Shown: positions 46,909-55,656, counted from the first letter of the stretch. The stretch is DNA of 64,000 bases from Nocardioides pini (GCF_026712185.1 NZ_JAPPUX010000003.1:62001-126000), one strand, 5' to 3'. The notes: generated by a model from the letters alone, not told the origin. Program-made: numbers and translations.

Positions 46909-47880
46909 ATGCAGGGAGCGCCGAGCAGGTTGCAGGTGCGGCTGGCCGCCGACGCCGCCAGCGTCCCCGCCGTGCGCCGCTTCGTGGCCGACGGGCTGGC
47001 CGCCTGGGGCGAGGCCAAGCTTGTCGACGCGGCCGAGCTCGTGGCGAGCGAGCTGTCGAGCAACGCCGCGCTGCACGCGATGGCCCAGTTCATGCACGTC
47101 ACGCTCGAGCGCGCCTGCGACGACGCCGCCGGCGTGCGGGTCGCGGTGGAGGACGACGGCCCGGTGGGCGTCGAGGCCGTGCTGCCCCGGACGCCGGGCG
47201 GTGCCGAGCTCGACGTCGACGAGCTCGACGCCACGGGACGCGGGCTGGCGATCGTCGCCATGCTGGCCGGACGCTGGGGGGTCGACGTGACCCGGCGGGG
47301 CAAGCGCGTGTGGGCGGAGCTCGTCGACCCGGATCCCGAGCACGAGGCGCTCGACCCCGTGCGCGACGAGACCGACGCGGCGACACCTCCGGGCGACCTG
47401 CCGCCCGGCTGGGTGCTCGTCCGGCTGGTGCAGTGCCCGGTCGCGCTCAGCCTGCGCCAGGACAGCCACCTCGACGAGCTGGTCCGGGAGCTCCAGCTGC
47501 TGTCGGTCGACGGGCACAACCACGAGTCGGCCGCCATCGCCGAGGAGATCCAGGGCCTCCTCGCCTCGCCGACGCATGCGCGCATCGCCGGCCGTCGGGC
47601 CGCCGAGCAGGCGCGTGACGACCACCTCGAGGCGGTCGACGTGGACATGGCCATGCCTCGCGAGGTCGGGCTGCTCGCCGAGCAGCTGCACCGCGCCGTC
47701 GCGCGGGCGGACCGGCTGTGCGAGGAGGGGCGCCTGCTGACCGTGGCGTCCCCTCCCGAGCTGCGCGAGGTGCGTGCCTGGATGACCCACGAGGTGACGG
47801 AGCAGGCGATCCGGGGTGCGGCGCCGACGTCATGGCCGGACTGGCTGAAGGCGGCCGTCCCTCCCGACCACGAGGGCTGA
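46909..47880 (+). CDS. RsbW-like HATPase domain protein with C-terminal helical domain
   Basis: A 323-residue cytoplasmic protein. The N-terminal 140 residues are a GHKL ATPase of the anti-sigma type: N-box ELVASELSSNAALHA, G1-like VEDDGPVGVE and G2 GRGLAIVAMLAGRWGV. The C-terminal 180 residues are helical (LDELVRELQLLSVDG, RREVGLL-type segments) and of no family I recognise; similar two-part proteins occur in actinobacterial regulators. No sigma factor or anti-anti-sigma gene is adjacent, so its partner is unknown. Confidence 0.75.
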   Translation: MQGAPSRLQVRLAADAASVPAVRRFVADGLAAWGEAKLVDAAELVASELSSNAALHAMAQFMHVTLERACDDAAGVRVAVEDDGPVGVEAVLPRTPGGAELDVDELDATGRGLAIVAMLAGRWGVDVTRRGKRVWAELVDPDPEHEALDPVRDETDAATPPGDLPPGWVLVRLVQCPVALSLRQDSHLDELVRELQLLSVDGHNHESAAIAEEIQGLLASPTHARIAGRRAAEQARDDHLEAVDVDMAMPREVGLLAEQLHRAVARADRLCEEGRLLTVASPPELREVRAWMTHEVTEQAIRGAAPTSWPDWLKAAVPPDHEG

Positions 47881-47886
47881 GCGACC

Positions 47887-50799
47887 TCAGCTCGACCGCG
47901 GTCGCGGCAGCCCGACCGCGAGGGCGGCGACCAGCACCGCACCGCCGGCCGCGGCCAGCCAGGTGGGCAGGCCGGTCGGGATGCCGAGGAACGTCGTGAT
48001 CCCCAGGATCCGCGCCATCCCCCACGGGAGCAGCGCGAGCTGGTCGTTCCAGACGGTCAGCGCGTCCTCGAGCCCGACCGCCGCGAGCAGGGCGCCGAGC
48101 GCGAGCACCACGGCACCGACGGTGCCGGCCGCCGTCGCCGCTGCCCGCCGGCTCACGGACCGGGCGGCCAGCGACCACACGAGGGCGGCGAGGACCCAGC
48201 CGGCGAGGACGACCGCCACCACGACGTACGCCGACCGCACGCCCGGCTCGGTCCAGAAGGCGAACCAGTAGCCCCCGGGCCCCCGCCACGCCAGCACGGC
48301 CAGCAGCAGCAGTGAGCGGAGGACCACCGCCCCGCCGACCGCCGTCGCCACGTGCCACGACCGCGTGCGCCGCGTCGCCACGGCGACCACGAGCGCGAGC
48401 ACGCCCCACCCGAGGCCGACGGCGAGCAGGTGGCTCGGTGCCAGGAACCACGTCAGCACCAGCCGGCTCCACACCACGCCCGCCACCGGCAGCGCCACCA
48501 CCAGCCACGGCGACACCGGGCCGGGGTCGCGCCAGGGCGTGGCCGCGGTGCGCACGAGCGCCCGGCCCGTGCGGGTCAGGCCCAGCCCAAGCAACAGCGC
48601 CAGCAGCCCGCCGCGGGCCAGCCACGCCATCGGCAGGTCGCGAGCGGCGCGCTCCTCGCCGATCCGGGCGGCGGTGAGGTTGTAGGCCGGCAGCGCAAGG
48701 TCGTCGCCGTACGTCTCCTCGTGCTGGGCCGCGGCGGCGTCGAAGCGCTCGCGGGCGGACTCCCACACGTGGCGGCCCTCGCCCGTGTCGAGCCACTGCC
48801 CGTGGCGCAGCACCATCTCGCGGTAGGCGCCGAGCAGGGCGTGCAGGTCGACCTGGTAGTCGAGCGAGGCGAGCAGCCGGTCCCGCAGCTCCGGGTCCCG
48901 ATAGGTCGCCTCGTTGGTGCCGGCGACGAGGTCGCGCATGGTCGTGGCGACGTCGATCGCGTGCTGGCCGTCGTCGATCGCCTCCGTCACCCCGTCCGGG
49001 CCGGAGTCGCGGGTGACGGCGTAGAGGACGTCGAGGACCGCGCTGTCGCCGGTGAGGACGTCCCACTCGAACAGCAGCATCTGCGGCGGCGGCTCGAGGC
49101 CGAGCGCGAAGGCGCGCACCTCGGCGAACTGGGGGACGTACTGCCCGTGGGTGACGGCCTCGCGCGACAGGGCGAGGGCCTCGGTCACCTTCGCGACCGT
49201 GCCGGGGTCGGTGGAGAGCCAGCGCCGCACCCAGTCGGCGGTGAGCTCCGCGGGGTCGGCGTCCGGGTCGCGCGCCAGTCGGCCCGCGACCTCGGTGTTG
49301 AGGTCGTAGAGCTGCCAGAAGCCGGTCGTCAGCAGCAGCGACCGCGGCCCCGCGCGCCACGGGCCGCCGTCCTGCGTCCACGTCCAGATGCCCTCGACGT
49401 GCGGGTTGGCGGCGAGGAAGCGGCGCAGGGCGAGCTGGTGCAGCACGCCGAGGTCGTCGGGCACGCTGCCGAACGACTCGAACTCGCGCCGGCTCTGCAT
49501 CTCGACGATGCGGCGCTGGCTGCCCTGCTCGAGCGTCTCGTTGAGGGGGAGCCAGGAGTAGAAGTCGCCGAGGCTGTACTTCGTCGACACCACGAGCCGC
49601 GGGGAGTCGACGCCAGCGAGCACCTCGTCGTAGGACGCCGGGTCGGTGTGCATGTCCCCGACGGCGCCGACGCCGACGCTCCACGTGCGGAAGACGACGT
49701 CCCGGTCCGCGCGCTCGGCCTGCCCGGTGAAGGCGTCGAGCATCGCCCGGACGGCGGGCACGGTCGTCACGGTGATCTCGGAGTAGTAGTCGATGCCGGG
49801 GGTGTTGTAGATCGAGCCGCCCTCGCCGATGCGCAGCACGACGCCGGACAGCTGCGGGAGCTCGGCGTAGATCTCGTCGAGCGCCGCCTCGTAGACGTCC
49901 CACAGCCCGGGGTCGGTCGGGTCGAGGTCGAAGCGCTCGGTGAGGTGGCGCTCCAGCGGCGTGCTGAGCACCAGCATGTCGGTGCGGAGGTAGACGTCGA
50001 GGCCCAGCTCGTCGAGCTCGGCCCAGATCGGGCCGAACGCGTCGCGGAACGCCTCCGCGCGTGCGACGTAGTCCGGGTCGTCGGCGTAGACCTCCGGCAC
50101 CCCGGCGAAGGTGACGTACTCGAGGAAGCCGGGCACGGTCACGGCGTTGTAGCCCTGCGCCAGCACGTGGTGGGCGAAGTCGAGCACGCTCTCGCGGGCG
50201 GCGGGCAGGGCCGCCTCGTCGATCCACGGAGCCTCCGGCAGGAGGACGTCCTCGAACGCGCGCGAGTAGTGCGAGTAGTCGGTGCCGCCGCGCCACTGGT
50301 CGGGGTCGGGGTCGACCCCCGCCGCGCCGAGGTCGACCATCCGGAACGGGAGCCTGGAGGTGACCGTCTCGCCGAGCCGCTCGGTGAGGGGGCGGTGCGC
50401 CCACGCGGCCTGCGCGAGGTCGTAGACGCCGCGGACCGCGCCGGTCTCGGACGCCGCACGGATCACGAGCCGCTCGGCGGTGCCGGTGAGCCGGTACGAG
50501 TCGTCGTCGGGGTCGCCGTCGCCGAAGCCGACGCGCAGGGTCGCCGTCCCCTCGCCGTCGGCCGTCGCGTCGCGCAGCTCGGTCGTCGCCGCCTCCATGC
50601 GCGTGCCGCCGGGTGCTGCGACGCGCAGGTGCGGGGGAGCGACGGGCTGCCGCGGGGGTGCCGCCCGCAGCACCTCCCCCGGCACGTCCTTGGGCTCGAC
50701 CCGGATGCCCAGCGCGACCGAGATGCCGTACGCCGTCGCCGCGCCCAGGGCACCCAGCACCAGGAGGGTGAGGACGACCTGGAGCCCCCGCTTCATCAC
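47887..50799 (-). CDS. Membrane-anchored GH67-like (alpha-glucuronidase-type) protein
   Basis: A 970-residue protein. One N-terminal membrane segment (about 6-29) leads to a large extracytoplasmic part (to about 700) that resembles GH67-type hydrolases: YDLAQAAW, TDYSHYSRAFED, QGYNAVTVPGFLEYVTF, VVLRIGEGGS and GIWTWTQDGGPWRAGPRS. The last 250 residues hold about seven membrane segments, not usual for GH67. Catalytic residues cannot be assigned safely. The start is GTG 50799, behind a minus-strand TAGAGT 6 bases upstream. It may process surface glycans at the membrane. Confidence 0.65.
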   Translation of the reverse strand: MMKRGLQVVLTLLVLGALGAATAYGISVALGIRVEPKDVPGEVLRAAPPRQPVAPPHLRVAAPGGTRMEAATTELRDATADGEGTATLRVGFGDGDPDDDSYRLTGTAERLVIRAASETGAVRGVYDLAQAAWAHRPLTERLGETVTSRLPFRMVDLGAAGVDPDPDQWRGGTDYSHYSRAFEDVLLPEAPWIDEAALPAARESVLDFAHHVLAQGYNAVTVPGFLEYVTFAGVPEVYADDPDYVARAEAFRDAFGPIWAELDELGLDVYLRTDMLVLSTPLERHLTERFDLDPTDPGLWDVYEAALDEIYAELPQLSGVVLRIGEGGSIYNTPGIDYYSEITVTTVPAVRAMLDAFTGQAERADRDVVFRTWSVGVGAVGDMHTDPASYDEVLAGVDSPRLVVSTKYSLGDFYSWLPLNETLEQGSQRRIVEMQSRREFESFGSVPDDLGVLHQLALRRFLAANPHVEGIWTWTQDGGPWRAGPRSLLLTTGFWQLYDLNTEVAGRLARDPDADPAELTADWVRRWLSTDPGTVAKVTEALALSREAVTHGQYVPQFAEVRAFALGLEPPPQMLLFEWDVLTGDSAVLDVLYAVTRDSGPDGVTEAIDDGQHAIDVATTMRDLVAGTNEATYRDPELRDRLLASLDYQVDLHALLGAYREMVLRHGQWLDTGEGRHVWESARERFDAAAAQHEETYGDDLALPAYNLTAARIGEERAARDLPMAWLARGGLLALLLGLGLTRTGRALVRTAATPWRDPGPVSPWLVVALPVAGVVWSRLVLTWFLAPSHLLAVGLGWGVLALVVAVATRRTRSWHVATAVGGAVVLRSLLLLAVLAWRGPGGYWFAFWTEPGVRSAYVVVAVVLAGWVLAALVWSLAARSVSRRAAATAAGTVGAVVLALGALLAAVGLEDALTVWNDQLALLPWGMARILGITTFLGIPTGLPTWLAAAGGAVLVAALAVGLPRPRSS

Positions 50800-50805
50800 G
50801 GGCGC

Positions 50806-50811
50806 ACTCTA
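50806..50811 (-). promoter_or_regulatory. Leaderless -10 box of the GH67-like gene
   Basis: Minus-strand TAGAGT ends 6 bases before the GTG at 50799. Confidence 0.5.
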
Positions 50812-50851
50812 GTGACGAGGGCCGAGCCCCGGGCGGGAAAGGAAAGAGGTT

Positions 50852-50871
50852 GTGAGTGAGTGCTCACTCAC
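50852..50871. promoter_or_regulatory. TetR operator of the ABC exporter operon
   Basis: GTGAGTGAG-TG-CTCACTCAC is a perfect inverted repeat with 9-bp arms. It covers the region between the -35 position and the TAGGCT box (50873-50878) of the tetR gene, so bound TetR would block its own transcription and that of both ABC genes. Confidence 0.75.
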
Positions 50872-50872
50872 T

Positions 50873-50878
50873 TAGGCT
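50873..50878 (+). promoter_or_regulatory. Leaderless -10 box of the tetR-ABC operon
   Basis: TAGGCT ends 7 bases before the GTG at 50886 and directly follows the palindromic operator. Confidence 0.6.
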
Positions 50879-50885
50879 GGAGGGC

Positions 50886-51473
50886 GTGCCACCACGTGCC
50901 AAGCCCCTCTCGCCCGACGACCGCCGGGCGGCCCTCGTCGACGCCACGGTCCCGCTGCTGCTCGAGCACGGGCGTGCGGTGACGACCCGCCAGATTGCCG
51001 ACGCCGCCGGCATCGCGGAGGGGACGATCTTCCGGGTCTTCGACTCCAAGGACGACCTGGTCCTGGCGGCCCTCGAGCACGCGCTCGACCTCGACCCCTT
51101 CATCGCCCAGCTCCAGCAGGTCGACCCCGACCAGGAGCTCGGCGCGATGCTCCTCGAGGTCGTCGAGCTGTTCCAGCGGCGCTTCTCCCGGGTGTTCCAG
51201 CTGATGACCCGGATGGGCATGGTCGGCCCGCCCAAGGCCCATCGGCACATGGAGGCCGAGCGCGAGCGGGTGGGCGTCATCCTCCAAGGGCTCGCCGAGC
51301 GGCACCGCGACTCGCTGCGGGTGCCGCCGGGCCAGCTGATGCACATGGTCCGGCTGCTGACCTTCTCCGGAACCCATCCCCACATCTCCGACGGCAACCC
51401 GCTGTCCGCCGAGGAGATCGTCGACACCGTCCTCCACGGCGTGCTCAAGCCCCGGCAGAACAAGGACTCCTGA
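50886..51473 (+). CDS. TetR-family repressor of the ABC exporter
   Basis: A 195-residue TetR protein with HTH RAVTTRQIADAAGIAEGTIF and RVFDSKDDLVLAALEHAL, then an all-helical ligand domain. GTG 50886 is chosen from the leaderless box. Its stop is directly followed by the ATG of the first ABC gene, so the repressor and exporter are translated together, the usual layout for drug-induced efflux. Confidence 0.92.
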   Translation: MPPRAKPLSPDDRRAALVDATVPLLLEHGRAVTTRQIADAAGIAEGTIFRVFDSKDDLVLAALEHALDLDPFIAQLQQVDPDQELGAMLLEVVELFQRRFSRVFQLMTRMGMVGPPKAHRHMEAERERVGVILQGLAERHRDSLRVPPGQLMHMVRLLTFSGTHPHISDGNPLSAEEIVDTVLHGVLKPRQNKDS

Positions 51474-53207
51474 ATGCTGCTCCGACTCGTCCGCACCTAC
51501 CTCCGGCCGTACGCCCGCCCGCTCGCCGCGGTCGTGGCCCTCCAGTTCGTCGGCACGATGGCCGCGCTGGCGCTGCCCAGCCTCAACGCCGACATCATCG
51601 ACAAGGGCGTCGTCACCGGTGACACCGGCTACATCGTGCGCCACGGCGGGTTGATGCTCGCGGTCTCGCTCGTGCAGGTCGTCTGCTCGATCGCGGCCGT
51701 GTGGTTCTCCGCGCGCAACGCCATGGGCTTCGGCCGCGACCTCCGGGGCGCCATCTTCCGCCGCGTCGGCTCCTTCTCGGCCCGCGAGGTGCAGCACTTC
51801 GGCGCCCCGTCGCTGATCACCCGCGAGACCAACGACGTGCAGCAGGTGCAGATGCTCGTGCTGATGGGCGGCACGCTGATGGTCGCGGCGCCGATCATGA
51901 TGGTCGGCGGCATCATCATGGCCGCACGGGAGGACATCGGCCTGTCCTGGCTCGTGCTCGCCGTCGTGCCGGTCCTCGGCATCTCCATCGGGCTCATCGT
52001 CCGCCAGATGGTGCCGAGCTTCCGGCTGATGCAGGAACGCATCGACGAGGTGAACCGGCTGCTGCGCGAGCAGATCACCGGCGTCCGCGTCGTGCGCGCG
52101 TTCGTCCGCGAGCAGCACGAGACGACGCGCTTCGCCGACGCCAACGCCCAGCTCACCGAGGTCGCGATCCGCGCCGGCCGCTGGCAGGCCGCGATGTTCC
52201 CGACGGTGATGCTCGTGGCCAACGTCGCGACCGTCGGGGTGCTCTGGTTCGGCGGGCACCGCGTCGAGGCCGGTCACATGGAGGTCGGCGCCCTCACCGC
52301 CTACATCTCCTACCTGATGCAGATCGTCATGTCGGTGATGATGGCGATGTTCATGCTGATGATGGTGCCGCGCGCGGCCGTGTGCGCCGACCGGATCACC
52401 GAGGTGCTCGACACGGACTCGTCCGTCGTCCCGCCGACCGACGCGGTCGCCGAGCTGCCCGAGCGCCTCTCGCTCGAGCTCGACGCGGTCACCTTCGCCT
52501 ACCCCGGCGCCGACGAGCCGGTGCTGCGCGAGGTCACCATGGCGGCCCGCCCGGGGGAGACGGTGGCGATCGTCGGCTCGACCGGCGCCGGCAAGTCGAC
52601 CCTCGTCAACCTCGTCCCGCGCCTGTTCGACGCGACCGGGGGAGCGGTCCGCGTCGGCGGGGTCGACGTACGCCACATCGAGCCCGAGACGCTGTGGTCC
52701 CGGCTCGGGCTGGTGCCGCAGAAGGCCTTCCTCTTCCGCGGGACCATCGCCGACAACCTCCGCTACGGCAAGCCCGACGCCACCGAGGAGGAGATGTGGG
52801 CGGCGCTGGAGATCGCCCAGGCGCGCGACTTCGTCGAGGCGATGCCCGACGGGCTGCAGTCCGAGGTGGCCCAGGGCGGCACGAGCCTCAGCGGGGGCCA
52901 GCGCCAGCGCATGGCCATCGCGCGGGCGGTGATCCGCCGCCCGGCGATCTACCTGTTCGACGACTCGTTCTCCGCGCTCGACCTCACCACCGACGCGCGG
53001 CTCCGGGCCGCGCTGCGACCCGTCACGCGGGAGTCGACGGTCGTCATCGTGGCCCAGCGGGTCGCGACCATCCGCCACGCCGACCGGATCGTGGTGATGG
53101 AGGACGGCGCCGTCGTCGGCAGCGGCACCCACGACGAGCTGCTCGACACCTGCACGACCTACCGGGAGATCGTCGAGTCCCAGCTGACCGCCGAGGAGGT
53201 GGCATGA
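51474..53207 (+). CDS. ABC exporter half-transporter, degenerate-site subunit
   Basis: A 577-residue protein with six membrane segments followed by an ATPase domain: Walker A GSTGAGKST, signature LSGGQRQRMAIARA and Walker B YLFDDSFSALD. Asp replaces the catalytic Glu after Walker B, which marks the non-catalytic site of heterodimeric exporters. It overlaps the next gene by four bases (ATGA). Together they likely export lipids or drugs. Confidence 0.95.
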   Translation: MLLRLVRTYLRPYARPLAAVVALQFVGTMAALALPSLNADIIDKGVVTGDTGYIVRHGGLMLAVSLVQVVCSIAAVWFSARNAMGFGRDLRGAIFRRVGSFSAREVQHFGAPSLITRETNDVQQVQMLVLMGGTLMVAAPIMMVGGIIMAAREDIGLSWLVLAVVPVLGISIGLIVRQMVPSFRLMQERIDEVNRLLREQITGVRVVRAFVREQHETTRFADANAQLTEVAIRAGRWQAAMFPTVMLVANVATVGVLWFGGHRVEAGHMEVGALTAYISYLMQIVMSVMMAMFMLMMVPRAAVCADRITEVLDTDSSVVPPTDAVAELPERLSLELDAVTFAYPGADEPVLREVTMAARPGETVAIVGSTGAGKSTLVNLVPRLFDATGGAVRVGGVDVRHIEPETLWSRLGLVPQKAFLFRGTIADNLRYGKPDATEEEMWAALEIAQARDFVEAMPDGLQSEVAQGGTSLSGGQRQRMAIARAVIRRPAIYLFDDSFSALDLTTDARLRAALRPVTRESTVVIVAQRVATIRHADRIVVMEDGAVVGSGTHDELLDTCTTYREIVESQLTAEEVA

Positions 53208-55216
53208 CCATGAGCACCAGCCAGACCAAGCAGGAGGCCCCCGCCGCCAAGGACGGCCAGCTGAAGGAGACCGAGCGCGTCCAGGCCGGACCCGGCCCCG
53301 GCCGCGGGCCGATGGGCGGCGGCATGATCGGGCAGAAGGCCGACACGTTCTGGCCCTCGCTCAAGCGGCTGCTCGCCCGGCTGCACCCGGAGCGCCACAA
53401 GGCGTACGCCGTCCTCGTGCTGACGGTGCTCAGCGTCGCCGCCACCGCCGTCGGCCCGTGGATCCTCGGCCGGGCGACCGACCTCGTCTTCGCCGGCCTG
53501 ATCGGCAGGGACGTGCTCGGGACCGGGGCGACCCAGGAGCAGGCCATCGAGGCGCTGCGCGCCCGGGGTGACGACAACCAGGCCGACATGCTCGCGTCGA
53601 TGGACCTCACCGATGGCGTGGACTTCGGGGCCGTCGCGGACGTGCTGCTCGTCGTCCTGGCCGTCTACGTCGCCGCGTCGCTGCTGGCCTGGCTCGGCGG
53701 CTACCTGCTCAACGACGTCGTGCAGGGCACGGTGCTGCGGATGCGCTCCGAGGTCGAGGACAAGGTGCACCGGCTGCCGCTGGGCTACTTCGACAAGCAG
53801 CCGCGCGGCGAGCTGCTCAGCCGCGTCACGAACGACATCGACAACGTGAGCCAGACGCTCCAGCAGACGATGAGCCAGATGCTCAACTCGCTGCTCACCG
53901 TCCTCGCGGTGCTGGCGATGATGTTCTGGATCTCGCCGCTGCTCGCGGCCGTCGCGCTCGTCTCCGTGCCGATCGCGATGTTCATCACCGGCGCGGTGAT
54001 GAAGCGCTCGCAGGGCATGTTCATCCAGCAGTGGCGACGCACCGGCACCCTCAACTCCCACATCGAGGAGACCTTCTCCGGGCACGCGATCGTCAAGGTC
54101 TACGGCCGGCAGCGCGAGGCGGAGCGGGTGTTCGCCGAGCAGAACGACGAGCTCTACGAGGCGTCGTACGGCGCCCAGTTCGTCAGCGGCCTGATCATGC
54201 CGATCATGATGTTCGTCGGGAACCTCAACTACGTCGTCATCGCCGTCATCGGCGGCCTCCGGGTCGCCAGCGGCACGATGTCGCTCGGTGACGTGCAGGC
54301 GTTCATCCAGTACTCCCGCCAGTTCACCCAGCCGCTCACGCAGGTCGCCTCGATGCTCAACCTGCTGCAGTCCGGTGTCGCGTCGGCGGAGCGCGTCTTC
54401 GAGCTGCTCGACGCCGAGGAGGAGTCGGCCGACGCGACCGGCCGCCCGGCCTCGTCGGCCGACGCGCGGGGCGAGGTGCGCTTCGACGACGTGTCCTTCT
54501 CCTACGACCCCGGGCGGCCGCTCATCGAGCACCTGTCGCTCGTCGCCGAGCCCGGCCACACGGTCGCGATCGTCGGCCCCACGGGCGCGGGCAAGACGAC
54601 GATGGTGAACCTGGTGATGCGGTTCTACGACCCGCAGTCCGGGCGCATCCTCATCGACGGCGTCGACATCACCTCGGTCCCGCGCGGCGTGCTGCGCAGC
54701 CGGATCGGGATGGTGCTCCAGGACACCTGGCTGTTCGCCGGCACGATCCGCGACAACATCGCCTACGGGCGGCCCGACGCGACCGAGGAGCAGATCCTGG
54801 AGGCGGCGCGCGCGACCTTCGTCGACCGCTTCGTCCACTCGCTGCCCGACGGCTACGACACGGTCATCGACGAGGACGGCTCGAACCTGTCGGCGGGTGA
54901 GCGGCAGCTCGTGACGATCGCGAGGGCATTCCTGTCCGACCCGGCGCTGCTCATCCTCGACGAGGCCACCTCGTCGGTCGACACGCGCACCGAGCTGCTG
55001 CTCCAGCAGGCGATGGCGGCGCTCCGCTCGGACCGTACGTCGTTCGTCATCGCGCACCGGCTCTCGACCATCCGCGACGCCGACCTGATCCTCGTCATGG
55101 AGGACGGCTCGATCGTCGAGCAGGGCTCGCACGAGCAGCTGCTCGAGGCGGACGGCGCCTACGCCCGCCTCTACCGCTCGCAGTTCGAGGCGGCCGTCGA
55201 GGACGTGGTGGTCTGA
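53204..55216 (+). CDS. ABC exporter half-transporter, catalytic-site subunit
   Basis: A 670-residue protein. A Gly/Pro-rich cytoplasmic tail (1-50) precedes six membrane segments with a long insertion after the first (about 90-145). The ATPase has Walker A GPTGAGKTT, Walker B LLILDEATSSVD with intact catalytic Glu, and a changed signature LSAGERQ. The changes are complementary to the first subunit: its defective Walker B pairs with this altered signature, leaving one competent site. GAGGAGG precedes the ATG. Confidence 0.95.
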   Translation: MTMSTSQTKQEAPAAKDGQLKETERVQAGPGPGRGPMGGGMIGQKADTFWPSLKRLLARLHPERHKAYAVLVLTVLSVAATAVGPWILGRATDLVFAGLIGRDVLGTGATQEQAIEALRARGDDNQADMLASMDLTDGVDFGAVADVLLVVLAVYVAASLLAWLGGYLLNDVVQGTVLRMRSEVEDKVHRLPLGYFDKQPRGELLSRVTNDIDNVSQTLQQTMSQMLNSLLTVLAVLAMMFWISPLLAAVALVSVPIAMFITGAVMKRSQGMFIQQWRRTGTLNSHIEETFSGHAIVKVYGRQREAERVFAEQNDELYEASYGAQFVSGLIMPIMMFVGNLNYVVIAVIGGLRVASGTMSLGDVQAFIQYSRQFTQPLTQVASMLNLLQSGVASAERVFELLDAEEESADATGRPASSADARGEVRFDDVSFSYDPGRPLIEHLSLVAEPGHTVAIVGPTGAGKTTMVNLVMRFYDPQSGRILIDGVDITSVPRGVLRSRIGMVLQDTWLFAGTIRDNIAYGRPDATEEQILEAARATFVDRFVHSLPDGYDTVIDEDGSNLSAGERQLVTIARAFLSDPALLILDEATSSVDTRTELLLQQAMAALRSDRTSFVIAHRLSTIRDADLILVMEDGSIVEQGSHEQLLEADGAYARLYRSQFEAAVEDVVV

Positions 55217-55235
55217 GGTCCGCTCGCTTAATCCA

Positions 55236-55264
55236 TTGAGCACCTCCGCGCGCCGACGTACGGT
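55236..55264 (+). promoter_or_regulatory. Promoter of the mini-ORF RNA
   Basis: TTGAGC (55236-55241) and TACGGT (55259-55264) are separated by 17 bases, the ideal spacing, predicting a transcript start near 55271. It begins about 20 bases after the ABC exporter stop. Confidence 0.55.
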
Positions 55265-55279
55265 TGGGGCACACAGAAG

Positions 55280-55290
55280 GGAGGTGATCC
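55280..55290 (+). promoter_or_regulatory. Extended anti-16S Shine-Dalgarno
   Basis: GGAGGTGATCC is an 11-base match to the complement of the 3' end of 16S rRNA, far longer than any other ribosome site in the window, and is followed by ATG 5 bases later. Confidence 0.65.
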
Positions 55291-55295
55291 GAAGA

Positions 55296-55334
55296 ATGAG
55301 TTCTTTTCGGATGAGTGAGGTGGCTGCCCGCTAA
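55296..55334 (+). CDS. Mini-ORF MSSFRMSEVAAR
   Basis: ATG to TAA encodes 12 residues. The strong ribosome site makes translation likely. The stop codon lies in the loop of a 7-bp hairpin whose 5' arm is the last codons. The peptide also matches the start of excisionase/MerR-like HTH proteins (FRMSEVAAR), so it may be the remnant of such a gene or a leader peptide evolved from one. Confidence 0.5.
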   Translation: MSSFRMSEVAAR

Positions 55335-55381
55335 GGCAGCCCGGTCCGCCGACAGCTGCCGGCGAATCCACTGCAGCCACC

Positions 55382-55456
55382 CGACCCGCAGGCTCCCGGT
55401 GTCATCCCCCGGGGCCCCTCTCCGAGGGGCAGCAGGCCTGCGGGTCGCTGCATTTT
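55382..55456 (+). terminator. Long bipartite terminator hairpin
   Basis: CGACCCGCAGGC (55382-55393) pairs perfectly with GCCTGCGGGTCG (55436-55447). An inner GCCCCTC (55414-55420) / GAGGGGC (55424-55430) hairpin adds a second stem, and TTTT lies 6 bases past the outer stem (55453-55456). Confidence 0.75.
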
Positions 55457-55472
55457 CGGGCTTTGTCACTTC

Positions 55473-55518
55473 TGCGTCATACCGATCCGCACCTATGAGT
55501 GCTCCTTCGTATGACGCA
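55473..55518. repeat. CGTCATAC palindromic element, copy 1
   Basis: 46 bp with 10-bp perfect terminal inverted repeats TGCGTCATAC/GTATGACGCA and an inner stem GCAC-CTATGA-GTGC. Confidence 0.8.
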
Positions 55519-55536
55519 ACGGCCGCGGCAGGGGGC

Positions 55537-55581
55537 TGCGTCATACCGATCCGCACCTATGAGTGCCCCTTCGTATGACGC
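55537..55581. repeat. CGTCATAC palindromic element, copy 2
   Basis: Identical to copy 1 over 45 bases except T to C at 55566, same orientation, 18 bases downstream. Confidence 0.8.
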
Positions 55582-55656
55582 TGCTGGCGGGCGACCGGAG
55601 CCGTGGGGTGATCCACGTCTCGTCGCCGTCGGATGGTGGAACAAACCCCGCGCCCG

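Larger units (their letters stand above)
55271..55456 (+). ncRNA. Candidate structured RNA with 12-codon ORF, alternative hairpins and terminator
   Basis: The transcript would carry an extended Shine-Dalgarno, a 12-codon ORF, four short mutually complementary segments and a strong terminator, in about 185 bases. Segment 1 GGCTGCC (55322-55328) can pair with 2 GGCAGCC (55335-55341); 2 with 3 GCTGCC (55355-55360); 3 or 1 with 4 GCAGCC (55373-55378). This is attenuator-like geometry in which ribosome position on the ORF could choose the fold. It lies between an ABC exporter and an MFS exporter. I know no named family for it. Confidence 0.45.

Noticed and set aside
55280..55290. Possible 16S rRNA 3'-end fragment on the minus strand (GGATCACCTCC)
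   Set aside because: Similarity stops after about 12 bases; position 5 bases before an ATG fits an extended Shine-Dalgarno instead.
55315..55578. An 87-codon frame downstream of the mini-ORF
   Set aside because: It runs through the terminator and both palindromic repeats, has no ribosome site and no protein-like composition.
55473..55581. Two near-identical repeats separated by a short spacer, like a small CRISPR
   Set aside because: The units are themselves palindromic, the gap is only 18 bases, a third copy lies 2.3 kb away in a terminator, and there are no cas genes.
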